Shown here: piece by piece, positions 1-7,152 of the stretch | Position numbering within the stretch: position 1 is the first letter of the stretch | How the letters are laid out: every line of letters starts with the position of its first letter | Assembly (NCBI GenBank): GCA_002493835.1 | Contig: DLAA01000090.1 | Location: 5,449-23,722, forward strand | DNA: 18,274 nt | Reading direction: 5' to 3' | Origin: Lachnospiraceae bacterium UBA7060 | GTDB lineage: Bacteria > Bacillota > Clostridia > Lachnospirales > Lachnospiraceae | Program-made: the position numbers and the translations under genes | Notes under the pieces: model-generated | Told to the model about the DNA's origin: nothing | Databases searched by the model: none | The model's input: the letters and a program-made list of their open reading frames with translations, nothing else

Positions 1-961
1 AATAATCTAGATATTCTTTTTCATCAAAATTCATACCCATAATATCAAATATTTTATATAAGTATGCAAACATATCCTTGTCTTTTTTCATATATAAAGA
101 TATTAATAGAGGATCGTGATAGAGTATAAACTCCACAAATATACAATTAAAAATGTCATACAGAAAAACTTCGTTATCAGCATATTCAAAATCAATATAA
201 TACAATTGCTTGCCATCAAATAATACATTTCCAAAATGGATATCACGGTGTAAAAAAACACATGGTATCTTGTATGTATTATTTATTTTTTTTAATATTT
301 TCTTACCAATTTCATTCAACTTGACAAATTGATATTGCTGTATATTTTCCCATATATCTAAACAAGTCACATCATAGGCTATTGCTGCCTTTTTCAAATA
401 ACTTAGTTGATCCGATAAAATACAAAGATAGTTTCTTATAATAAGATCACAATCCCAAGTACTACGTGGAATATTTTGAATCATCCTCTCTACAATTCCT
501 TGATTGATATCAAATAAATATGTCATTGCTAATTTCCCATGAAATACTTCATATATATTATGATATTCTTCTTTAGACCTTGTATCTAACACAGACAGAA
601 CCTGATTATTTTTGATGTCGAAGATTTTCCAGTTATTGTTTGCTGTTAACATTGCGATCTGTCCATAAAATGTTGATTTAAAATTTTTATTTACTTTTGT
701 AATTTTTATATTTGGTAAATGTTTAAAAAACCCTTTGCTAATTATTTCAAATTGTTTTACAAATTCTTGAATAGAATCACTGTAAATGATTATCTTTTCT
801 GACAACAAAATTTTGTAATTTCCTGATTCCATATATGTCAACTCATTAATTATCCTGTTTATTCTTTTTTTTAAAATAATATTTCTCAGCAAATACCAAA
901 CAGGATGTAAAAAATGCCTTATGATTTTAGTTAATTTACTTTTATCACATTCCTTATACAT
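1..961 (-). CDS. APH/choline-kinase-like phosphotransferase, C-terminus cut off by the window edge
   Basis: The frame is open from ATG 961 to base 1 without a stop, giving 320 codons; the C-terminus lies outside the window. The kinase C-lobe is recognisable: the catalytic loop HRDIHFGN has H238, D240 as presumed catalytic base and N245, and the metal-binding DFG-equivalent is IDFEYA with D257. This pattern belongs to the aminoglycoside phosphotransferase/choline kinase/homoserine kinase fold. The N-terminal 40 residues are basic and hydrophobic and look membrane-associated. The gene lies 23 bases after the polymerase gene at the distal end of the capsule operon, so a sugar, polyol or choline-like substituent of the polysaccharide is a more likely substrate than an antibiotic (inference). 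The ribosome site is weak: GGCGG lies about 17 bases upstream. The sequence is very AT-rich, like its three upstream neighbours. The family call is fairly secure; the substrate is unknown. Confidence 0.75.
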   Translation of the reverse strand, partial: MYKECDKSKLTKIIRHFLHPVWYLLRNIILKKRINRIINELTYMESGNYKILLSEKIIIYSDSIQEFVKQFEIISKGFFKHLPNIKITKVNKNFKSTFYGQIAMLTANNNWKIFDIKNNQVLSVLDTRSKEEYHNIYEVFHGKLAMTYLFDINQGIVERMIQNIPRSTWDCDLIIRNYLCILSDQLSYLKKAAIAYDVTCLDIWENIQQYQFVKLNEIGKKILKKINNTYKIPCVFLHRDIHFGNVLFDGKQLYYIDFEYADNEVFLYDIFNCIFVEFILYHDPLLISLYMKKDKDMFAYLYKIFDIMGMNFDEKEYLDY

Positions 962-984
962 TTTTTTAGTTCTATTTCCGCCAT

Positions 985-2157
985 TTATATAAATTTATTT
1001 TTCAAAAACAAAATCATAAGGACAATACTCACCATTGGCGAAAATAGCATATGTCCCGCAAACACAGATGCACCACATGCTAAAATAGTACCCATAATAT
1101 ATTGAATATTTTTTTTCTTTATAACCTGTTTTATATTTTTATAATAAAATCTTATAATAACAAAGAATACAATTACCCCAAATCTTATAAATAAATCCAT
1201 TAAATCCATTTCAATCAAAATTTTTAACTTATTTTCTGCCGCATGTGATCCAATTCCAATAAGCATATTCCTAATAGGGTTTTCACTGTATACTAGATGA
1301 ATTGCCCTTTTTATCCTAAGTTCACGTCCCGATAATAAAAAGCTTACTCCTCTATAGGAACTGGTCTTATATCGCCAGATTATTGCATTTATATTTTGAG
1401 TCACCGTGTTTACATTGTTTATAACATACCATAATCCCCCAAATACACCTGGTACTAGCAAAAATACATTTATAAGATTTTTGTTTAAATTTTTTTCTAA
1501 ATACAGTGCAACTAAAATAAGAATTATCAAAGAAAAATATCCTGTTTTTGTCCCAAGATAAAGAATACTTACTACTCCCAGTATAATATTTAGTAAATTA
1601 GCCTTTGACCTTTTATTCTTATATTTTTCGATTTCTAATGCCAAAACTACAACCATAATTATAGATATTTCATTTCCTGCATAATAAAATCCTTTACTCC
1701 CTTCGCCGCTCCTATACGTTGTATATCCGACACCCAATATAATTGGAATAATTAAGGATAATGGAAAAAACCAACAATAAAACATTGAAATCTTATCTAT
1801 ACAAATTTTAATTGTTTGATCGTAAATTTCCAATACATATACTGCCCGAGCAATAACAATGGGGGTTAAAAGTTTTATCAAAATTGAAATATTGTAAAAA
1901 AGCCCACCTTTATACTGAATTTCAAATACAATGAGCTGTAGTACACTGATTATTGCCATGCAAATAATTCCAAAATTTTCTCCCCTGTTGACTCCTTTAA
2001 GGAATATTATGATCAGACAAAATAAAAAAATAAGCGTTTTAAAAGTACCACTAATATTAGAATTACCTTTTGATATCAACAGATAACCATTGATATTATC
2101 TACTATCGGACTTAAAATCAGCATCCATTTTAAAATGCTGGAATATCTCACTTTCAT
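985..2157 (-). CDS. Wzy-like O-antigen/capsule repeat-unit polymerase
   Basis: A 390-residue, almost wholly hydrophobic protein with about ten or more predicted membrane segments (for example around residues 40-53, 62-79, 128-143, 163-177, 188-220, 229-247, 322-340 and 355-386). It has a long hydrophilic loop at about 248-320 containing SGRE (276-279), and a GFYYAGNEIS segment (156-165). Polytopic shape, length near 400 and an SGR-containing large loop are typical of the Wzy polymerase/O-antigen ligase superfamily, whose primary sequences diverge strongly. In the Wzy pathway it would join lipid-linked repeat units on the outer face of the membrane. ATG 2157 is preceded by GGTGAAGA at about 4 bases. 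The setting between a GT4 glycosyltransferase and a phosphotransferase in an AT-rich block fits a serotype-specific polymerase. A flippase is the main alternative, but 390 residues and the large loop favour a polymerase. Confidence 0.72.
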   Translation of the reverse strand: MKVRYSSILKWMLILSPIVDNINGYLLISKGNSNISGTFKTLIFLFCLIIIFLKGVNRGENFGIICMAIISVLQLIVFEIQYKGGLFYNISILIKLLTPIVIARAVYVLEIYDQTIKICIDKISMFYCWFFPLSLIIPIILGVGYTTYRSGEGSKGFYYAGNEISIIMVVVLALEIEKYKNKRSKANLLNIILGVVSILYLGTKTGYFSLIILILVALYLEKNLNKNLINVFLLVPGVFGGLWYVINNVNTVTQNINAIIWRYKTSSYRGVSFLLSGRELRIKRAIHLVYSENPIRNMLIGIGSHAAENKLKILIEMDLMDLFIRFGVIVFFVIIRFYYKNIKQVIKKKNIQYIMGTILACGASVFAGHMLFSPMVSIVLMILFLKNKFI

Positions 2158-2210
2158 AATATCTTCACCATAGGTATTGACGTATCATTATCGCTTTAGA
2201 ATAATTTGTC

Positions 2211-3269
2211 TCAATCTCCTAACAGTTTCCTATATTGCGTTTCAATATAATTATAATATTCATTTAAAGGATCATATATTTTGTCTTCTGTTTTTTTTAA
2301 ACTTATTAATGCTTGTGATATATTTTCCACGCCCTTTAAATTAATATTATATTTTTCAAGTCGTTTGGGGAAAATCAACTGTAGTCCAAGACACTTTGCT
2401 TCCCACAAGACCATCCCTTGTCCTTCAAATCTAGATTCAAGACAAAACGCATCCATTTGTTTTACTATTGGAAACGGATTTTTTTGATTTCCCAAAAAAA
2501 TAATAATATCTGACAAATTATGTTTCATTACCCATTTTTTACACTTTTTTAAATCCGGTCCATCGCCTATAATGTAAAAGCATATATCTTTTCTCTTTTT
2601 ATAGACTGTATAAATATCTTGAAGCAAAAAATCATATCCTTTTTGGGTACAAACCTTTCCGACACACACTACGTTACATTTATTATAATCCACAATTATT
2701 TCTGAATGTTCCTGGCTCTTCTCATAAATTTGTTTTACATTTATAATATTAGGAATTATTGTTATTTTTGCAAACATATTTCTACTATACTTCCTGAATG
2801 GCTCTACAACACCGCTAGATACCGCCACAAACTCATCATAAAACTGATATTTTCCTTTAAAAAAAGTGTATAAAATACGATATTTCTTTTTATATTGTAG
2901 CTCTTTTTCTATATCATTATGAATCCATAAAATTTTTTTTGCTTGTTTTATTCTGGTTGAATAATATGCACATTCTTGCCGATAACTATCGTAGTCAAAT
3001 ACATAATCATACGATTCTTTTATATTCTTATAAAAATTCATATGCATTATCAGTGCAAAGGGAATAAAGCGAAACCAATATGGAAACGGTTTCAAAAAAT
3101 AAATATGAATATTTTCTTTTAATCCACAAATTTCATAAAAAATCTCTCTCGAAAATAAGTATACGTCCACCTGATAGTTGTCCAATATATGACTTGATAG
3201 GAGATTAATTAAAGAACGTTGTATTCCGCCAACTTTTAAATCCGCTTGAAATATAGCTATTTTTTTCAT
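2211..3269 (-). CDS. GT4-family (GT-B fold) glycosyltransferase
   Basis: A 352-residue GT-B glycosyltransferase. The N-terminal segment KIAIFQADLKVGGIQRSLI (3-21) carries the glycine loop of an acceptor-binding domain. The C-terminal domain shows VGKVCTQKGYDFLL (203-216), IIGDGPDLKKC (233-243) and EGQGMVLWE (282-290), the EX7E nucleotide-sugar motif with E282 and E290. These features place it in CAZy family GT4 (glycosyl transferases group 1), retaining enzymes that use NDP-sugars. No signal peptide is seen, so it should work on the cytoplasmic face on a lipid-linked sugar. ATG 3269 has only a weak ribosome site and lies 18 bases after the WecG/TagA-like gene, so the two are probably co-transcribed. 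The usual EGFG of the second motif is EGQG here. Donor and linkage cannot be predicted. Base composition is strongly AT-biased, as in the rest of the cassette. Confidence 0.87.
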   Translation of the reverse strand: MKKIAIFQADLKVGGIQRSLINLLSSHILDNYQVDVYLFSREIFYEICGLKENIHIYFLKPFPYWFRFIPFALIMHMNFYKNIKESYDYVFDYDSYRQECAYYSTRIKQAKKILWIHNDIEKELQYKKKYRILYTFFKGKYQFYDEFVAVSSGVVEPFRKYSRNMFAKITIIPNIINVKQIYEKSQEHSEIIVDYNKCNVVCVGKVCTQKGYDFLLQDIYTVYKKRKDICFYIIGDGPDLKKCKKWVMKHNLSDIIIFLGNQKNPFPIVKQMDAFCLESRFEGQGMVLWEAKCLGLQLIFPKRLEKYNINLKGVENISQALISLKKTEDKIYDPLNEYYNYIETQYRKLLGD

Positions 3270-3287
3270 TCTGCAATCCGCATTAGA

Positions 3288-4076
3288 TTATTTGATATAT
3301 TTGAAAAACCGAAATGATTCAATAATCCTTTTTGCCCTTTCAATACTAATTTCTTGAAAAAACCGATATACTCCTTCTAATCCAATTTTACTTATCCACC
3401 CAGGTGCTCTTCTTATAGTTCCTGCAACGAAATCAACAGTTCCACCGCTGCCAATTGCATATTTTACGCCACATTTATCTAAAAAGTCTTGATTATCTTC
3501 CATAAAATATTCTTGTTTTTTCGCTCCAAATCCAATAAATAAAATATCAGGCCTAAATTTTTTTATATGTTCTTGGCAGCTTTTTGTAAAATTATTTGAA
3601 AAAGGATAATCTTCAAAATCTGGTGAAAAACCGTTTACTTGAATTGCATATTTTTTTCTCACATTGGAAATTGCTTTTTTTACTGAACTTTCCTTTCCTC
3701 CCAGAAAGAAAATCTTCAAATTATTTTTTTTTGCATAATCACAAAAATCATATACAATATCACTGCCTGAAAGCTTAATTACATTTCGAAAATTCGGGTT
3801 TACTATTTTAGCAACCTTTAAAGGAATTTCTCCATCCATTGTTACATAATTTTTGTTAATAAATTCCATCAATCGGCGATTTTCGTTCGCATAAACAATT
3901 ATCTGTGCATTCACCGTAATAATACATTTTGTTCTCTTATCTTCCTTTTCAAACAAATCTTTCCTGTTAGTTATATTAAATATAATATTGCAAAATCTCA
4001 CTGCAGCAATACTTCCTTTTTTCGCTATCACATCATCCCCACCGCTCCCCACCCACAAAAATCCGGTACAAACCAC
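3288..4076 (-). CDS. WecG/TagA/CpsF family (GT26) glycosyltransferase
   Basis: GT26 glycosyltransferases add the second sugar to a polyprenyl-diphosphate-linked sugar in teichoic acid, enterobacterial common antigen and capsule synthesis. Numbering from the chosen start, family motifs are ITVNAQIIVYANE (53-65), MDGE with the presumed catalytic base D81, GSD (104-106), IFFLGGKESSVKKA, PDILFIGFGAKKQE, IGSGGTVDFVAGTIRRAPGWI and the C-terminal LEGVYRFFQE. Length (262) is normal. The start is uncertain: GTG 4076 has GAGG 7 bases upstream, overlapping the sugar transferase stop; GTG 4079 is adjacent to the same site; V26 (GTG, GGAAG 10 bases upstream) would begin where family similarity begins. The first 26 codons are G-rich and do not resemble the family, while the rest is AT-rich, so a recombination boundary appears to run through the 5' end. 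It directly follows the initiating transferase gene, which fits addition of the second sugar. Confidence 0.87.
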   Translation of the reverse strand: MVCTGFLWVGSGGDDVIAKKGSIAAVRFCNIIFNITNRKDLFEKEDKRTKCIITVNAQIIVYANENRRLMEFINKNYVTMDGEIPLKVAKIVNPNFRNVIKLSGSDIVYDFCDYAKKNNLKIFFLGGKESSVKKAISNVRKKYAIQVNGFSPDFEDYPFSNNFTKSCQEHIKKFRPDILFIGFGAKKQEYFMEDNQDFLDKCGVKYAIGSGGTVDFVAGTIRRAPGWISKIGLEGVYRFFQEISIERAKRIIESFRFFKYIK

Positions 4077-4085
4077 CACTCTTCC

Positions 4086-5480
4086 TCAGGATGCCCGCCG
4101 CTCTCCCTGCTCCCCCTTCATCAGTCTCACCGCCTCCTCACTAAACCCTTGCGTGCCTCCCGGGATAAACAATATTTTTAAGGTCAGCATTATCAGCTTC
4201 AAGTCAAGAAGCAGGCTTCTGTTTTCTATGTAAATCAAATCAAGGCGCAGTTTGTCGTACGCGCTGGTATTATATTTCCCGTAAAGCTGGGCATACCCGG
4301 TAAGACCACTTTTTACTTGCATACGGTAGGCAAATTGAGGCAGCTCTTTCGTGTAGTGCTCTACATTCTCTACACGCTCCGGCCTCGGTCCCACTAGAGC
4401 CATATCCCCTTTCAACACATTGAAAAGCTGTGGAATTTCATCAATACGGAAACGCCTGATCACCGCCCCTACTCGTGTGACACGGCTATCATATTCACTG
4501 CATACAAGTGCTCCATTCTTCTCGGCATCCATCACCATACTGCGAAATTTGATGATCTGAAACTTTTTCCAGTTTTTTGTATACCGCTCTTGTCGAAAGA
4601 AGATGGATCCTCCGTCTTCCAGTTTAATTGCAAGCATCGTTGCAAAAGAAAGCGGCAAAGTGACAATCAGTCCAAACAACGAAAGTGTGATATCCATACC
4701 CCGCTTTAATGCCGTCATCGTCATGGATTCTACATAGGCGTTGTACTTCATCAATGGGCTGTCGATAAAATGTCGGTTCTCAAAGCCGTAAGCCATGATA
4801 TCCGTAATTGTCGGCGTCACATAGAAAACCTTTTTCTGGTTCATGCAGTAATACATAAGTTCTTCACGCAGGCTGTAATCCACCTGATAAAGGATCACAG
4901 TTTCCGATGCATCCACCGCCTCCTTAATATCCTCCAAACTTTTATCTGCTGAAATCTGTCTGTGAATGTTAAAAAGACTCCAAGGTTTATTGTGTATTTT
5001 TGACAGGAATGCGCCTACACTTCCATCCCCGTAAACGATAGTTGTCTCCTGCGGCATAATATGATTCATATAATACCGCTTCGATACAACTGCCCAGACA
5101 CAGGCGGCTAGAAACTGAACCGCCGCAGTCATAAATCCCGGCAGTACTGAAACATATCTTCTTGCAATAAAACAACATTCCACATAGAAGATTAGGTCCG
5201 TGATCCCGAAAGCCAAAAGCTGGGAAAATGCCGTTTCACCGACCGAATACTGCGCGGGCTTGTCCGCCCGATAAATTTTCACCAGCCTGGTGTAAATAAA
5301 AAGATAAAGAAACAGGGACGCCGCCCCGCCAAGTCCCCTGTGTGTGCGGAAGGCAAAAAGATTATAGTACGAGATCCAGACATACGAAAAAAGCGCAAGC
5401 TGAATACATATAATCGAGACAGAAGCGATCCTCGAGAAAATGTCTTTTCTAATTCTGCTTTCCCTGTGCCGTTCATCCAT
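4086..5480 (-). CDS. Initiating sugar-phosphate (polyprenyl glycosylphosphotransferase) transferase, WbaP/CpsE type
   Basis: This 464-residue membrane protein should transfer a hexose-1-phosphate from a UDP-sugar to undecaprenyl phosphate, the committed first step of repeat-unit assembly. The N-terminal half has four likely membrane segments (about 17-37, 51-67, 85-105, 113-133), then a Rossmann-like cytoplasmic region starting at VYGDGSVG (149-156). The C-terminal bacterial sugar transferase domain begins at LKRGMD (258-263), followed by a reentrant hydrophobic helix (about 266-286), KFRSM (311-315), RIDEIPQLFNVL with the D347-E348 pair, GPRPE (364-368) and SGLTGYAQ (391-398). All key residues are present, so it should be active. 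ATG 5480 has AGAGGG about 9 bases upstream. It lies in the GC-richer conserved part of the operon and is the last gene before the composition drop. A 16-bp hairpin precedes it at 5525-5540. Which sugar it transfers is not readable. Confidence 0.93.
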   Translation of the reverse strand: MDERHRESRIRKDIFSRIASVSIICIQLALFSYVWISYYNLFAFRTHRGLGGAASLFLYLFIYTRLVKIYRADKPAQYSVGETAFSQLLAFGITDLIFYVECCFIARRYVSVLPGFMTAAVQFLAACVWAVVSKRYYMNHIMPQETTIVYGDGSVGAFLSKIHNKPWSLFNIHRQISADKSLEDIKEAVDASETVILYQVDYSLREELMYYCMNQKKVFYVTPTITDIMAYGFENRHFIDSPLMKYNAYVESMTMTALKRGMDITLSLFGLIVTLPLSFATMLAIKLEDGGSIFFRQERYTKNWKKFQIIKFRSMVMDAEKNGALVCSEYDSRVTRVGAVIRRFRIDEIPQLFNVLKGDMALVGPRPERVENVEHYTKELPQFAYRMQVKSGLTGYAQLYGKYNTSAYDKLRLDLIYIENRSLLLDLKLIMLTLKILFIPGGTQGFSEEAVRLMKGEQGERRAS

Positions 5481-5524
5481 ACCGTATTTCCCTCTGTCTT
5501 TTCCCTAAACCCTTCACCATATGC

Positions 5525-5540
5525 CGCCGCCTGAGCGGCG
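5525..5540 (-). other. Short GC-rich RNA hairpin upstream of the sugar transferase gene
   Basis: CGCCGC, a four-base loop (TCAG in the transcript) and GCGGCG form a perfect 6-bp stem in the 104-base gap between the secreted-protein gene and the sugar transferase gene. No run of U follows, so it is not a standard intrinsic terminator. It could set relative expression of upstream and downstream genes by partial termination or by protecting a processed 3' end. Function is inferred only from position. Confidence 0.4.
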
Positions 5541-5584
5541 ACACTGGTTTCCCACACTCAATAAAAATGAATCAGATATTTTCC

Positions 5585-6211
5585 TTACGGAAGCGCAATA
5601 AACGCAACCGGGCCATTTCCTTTGAGAATCAAGATCACATGATCCATTCTCGATTCGACCACATCGACTTCGATCCACTGGCCGCCCACATACTGTCTTG
5701 CTGCGATCCCTGTGCCATTTGCAAGCCCTTTCACATAAAAATTTACAGTGGCCGCATTAAAATTCGCAGCAGGAAATTTTACACCCACCACATTGAGCAG
5801 CCTTCCGCCAAGTAGAACTGCCTGAGTCTGGGCGCTGCCTACAACCCCGCTACCCACTCTGGACAGAGTTGCCGTCAAATTGCTCGGCACGCCGTTAATC
5901 AAAATACCGCCGCCCTGTCCCACAGGCAGCGCGTTCGTCAGTCCCGGTGCTGAGCTGACCGCATTGTTGTAATACTCCCCTGCGCTCAAGCCTCTCTCTG
6001 CCGCCGCCTGCGAGTCCGCTGCATTTGCAAACCCTTCGCCTGCATAAGACGGCTGTGCCCCGGAAGCTTCCACGGCCCCCGGCGGCGGCTGGATAACAGT
6101 CTCTGTTTTTTTCTTTTTAGCCACTGCAGATGTGGAAGGGGACTCTGCCGCCGACACCGTCATGGATGTAACCAGCAGGGAAGCCATCAGTAAAGCCATA
6201 AATCTTTTCAC
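5585..6211 (-). CDS. Small secreted protein of unknown function, Ala/Gly-rich
   Basis: I do not recognise this protein. With GTG 6211 as start (GGAGG lies 9 bases upstream; the earlier in-frame ATG 6218-6220 abuts the same GGAGG with no spacer and is unlikely), it has 208 residues. It opens with a clear signal peptide: KRF, a hydrophobic stretch (4-19), and a VSA/AES cleavage site near residue 21. Then come a lysine cluster (32-35), a Pro/Ala/Gly/Ser-rich region to about residue 120, and a more ordered C-terminal part (about 125-208) with alternating hydrophobics suggesting beta strands. There are no cysteines, no LPXTG-type sorting signal, no second membrane segment and no lipobox, so it is probably released or held non-covalently at the surface. 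It sits between the sortase-like gene and the initiating transferase in the capsule operon. A role in surface display or polymer handling is possible but not shown. Confidence 0.7.
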   Translation of the reverse strand: MKRFMALLMASLLVTSMTVSAAESPSTSAVAKKKKTETVIQPPPGAVEASGAQPSYAGEGFANAADSQAAAERGLSAGEYYNNAVSSAPGLTNALPVGQGGGILINGVPSNLTATLSRVGSGVVGSAQTQAVLLGGRLLNVVGVKFPAANFNAATVNFYVKGLANGTGIAARQYVGGQWIEVDVVESRMDHVILILKGNGPVAFIALP

Positions 6212-6241
6212 GAAAACCATCCTCCTTTCTTTTTTGGTTCA

Positions 6242-6263
6242 GGAAGTGACATACGTCATTTCC
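6242..6263. repeat. Imperfect palindrome upstream of the secreted-protein gene
   Basis: On the plus strand, GGAAGTGAC (6242-6250), a four-base spacer and GTCATTTCC (6255-6263) form a 9-bp inverted repeat with one mismatch. It lies about 31-52 bases before the GTG start. It may be an operator or, in the minus-strand transcript, an 8-of-9 hairpin beside the ribosome site. No U-run follows it. Confidence 0.4.
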
Positions 6264-6286
6264 TATATATCAGCATCCCACAGATA

Positions 6287-6318
6287 TGCGGAAAATTCGT
6301 CCGCAATCCCGAATGCGG
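6287..6318 (-). promoter_or_regulatory. Two mutually exclusive hairpins just after the sortase-like gene
   Basis: Three arms share complementarity. In the minus transcript, CCGCA (6318-6314) can pair with TGCGG (6305-6301) across an 8-base loop, or TGCGGA (6305-6300) can pair with TCCGCA (6292-6287) across a 7-base loop. The middle arm cannot do both. The first hairpin is followed by ACGAATTTT, a poor U-tract. The arrangement resembles a weak attenuator between the sortase-like gene and the secreted-protein gene; no ligand domain or leader peptide is visible. Confidence 0.3.
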
Positions 6319-6324
6319 ATACCC

Positions 6325-7149
6325 TCATTCATTGATAATGACGCGATCGATTTTTCCCGCCTCATCCTTTATCAACGCCCCAATCACCACATACTGTGTG
6401 CCGTCCTCCCCCGTTTTCCCATCAAGAGTTACGAGAAAATGATAGGGTGTCAACCCTTCCCAGCCTTCCCGGAAATGTCGGTTCATACTTCTTCCCATAC
6501 AGATATCCTCAAGATGCGCCTCACAGCCTGCATAGGAAGTATAATCATATCTGCGCAGGATATCGCTGCCCTCGTCATAGTACGCTGCAAAGATTTCGTA
6601 AGTCAGCACATTATCTGGCAAATAGAGATATAATATTTCATGTCGCGCAAAAAAATCCGCCTCCTCAAACCGGTGGAGTTCCCAGAAAGGAGAGCCTTTC
6701 GCCAGATCATCCCCGTGTATCACTGTGTTAAAATCACACATATTCATCAGGTTAGGCATCTCCGTATATACTGCCCCTGCACTGTTTTCGTTTCCGAAAA
6801 TATCATGTGTTATGTAATACTCGTCCGAAACGGGACTCTGTAACACGGGAAGGTCAATCCCTGTTCCAGGAATATACAGCCATGCAAATATATCCGGATT
6901 TTGTTCCTGCAGCCTTGTAAAGTCAATCTGGTTGTCCGCGGCAGATTCCCCGAATATACCTGTCTCCTCCATGGTCTGCCGAAACTCTTTCTCGCTCGAC
7001 GCTATTTTTTTAGATTCCTGTATGCCATCCGCTTCCTGCTCTAATTCCTGTGTGTCGTTTTCTGTCATACCACAGGATGCTGCACAGACAGCAAATGACA
7101 GCGCCCCCAAAAACGCTCCAGCCCAAAAGGCAGTTCTTCGTTTTCCCAC
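6325..7149 (-). CDS. Class B sortase-like protein lacking all three catalytic residues
   Basis: This 274-residue protein has a short N-terminal membrane or lipoprotein-like signal (KRR, hydrophobic 6-22, then AASC with C26, a weak lipobox), a Glu/Gln/Lys-rich linker (30-70) and a sortase B fold. Family landmarks are NPDIFAWLYIPGTGIDLPVLQ (84-104), YYITHDIFG (111-119), GAVYTE (125-130), NTVIHGDDL (141-149), GSPFWELHRF (152-161) and FLVTLDG (238-244). In active SrtB enzymes the NTVIYGH segment carries the catalytic His, LSTC the Cys, and R-[IF]-VV the Arg. Here the aligned positions are Asp147, Leu242 and Gln252. The fold is intact without stops or frameshifts, so a binding or scaffold role is more likely than transpeptidation. 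The GTG start has GAGAGGG 8 bases upstream and lies three bases after the BY-kinase/LCP stop, suggesting translational coupling. It may bind the polymer, the wall or the next-encoded secreted protein (inference). Confidence 0.82.
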   Translation of the reverse strand: MGKRRTAFWAGAFLGALSFAVCAASCGMTENDTQELEQEADGIQESKKIASSEKEFRQTMEETGIFGESAADNQIDFTRLQEQNPDIFAWLYIPGTGIDLPVLQSPVSDEYYITHDIFGNENSAGAVYTEMPNLMNMCDFNTVIHGDDLAKGSPFWELHRFEEADFFARHEILYLYLPDNVLTYEIFAAYYDEGSDILRRYDYTSYAGCEAHLEDICMGRSMNRHFREGWEGLTPYHFLVTLDGKTGEDGTQYVVIGALIKDEAGKIDRVIINE

Positions 7150-7152
7150 ATC

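Noticed and set aside
1..961. Reading the left-edge kinase-like gene as an aminoglycoside-resistance gene.
   Set aside because: The catalytic loop is shared by many small-molecule kinases, and the gene sits in a polysaccharide operon with no mobile-element context.
5279..5557. A 92-codon minus-strand frame overlapping the start of the sugar transferase gene.
   Set aside because: It overlaps the conserved membrane region of the transferase in another frame and has no family features.
6212..6220. ATG at 6218-6220 as start of the secreted protein.
   Set aside because: It abuts the GGAGG ribosome site with no spacer; the GTG three codons later has correct spacing and gives a standard signal peptide.
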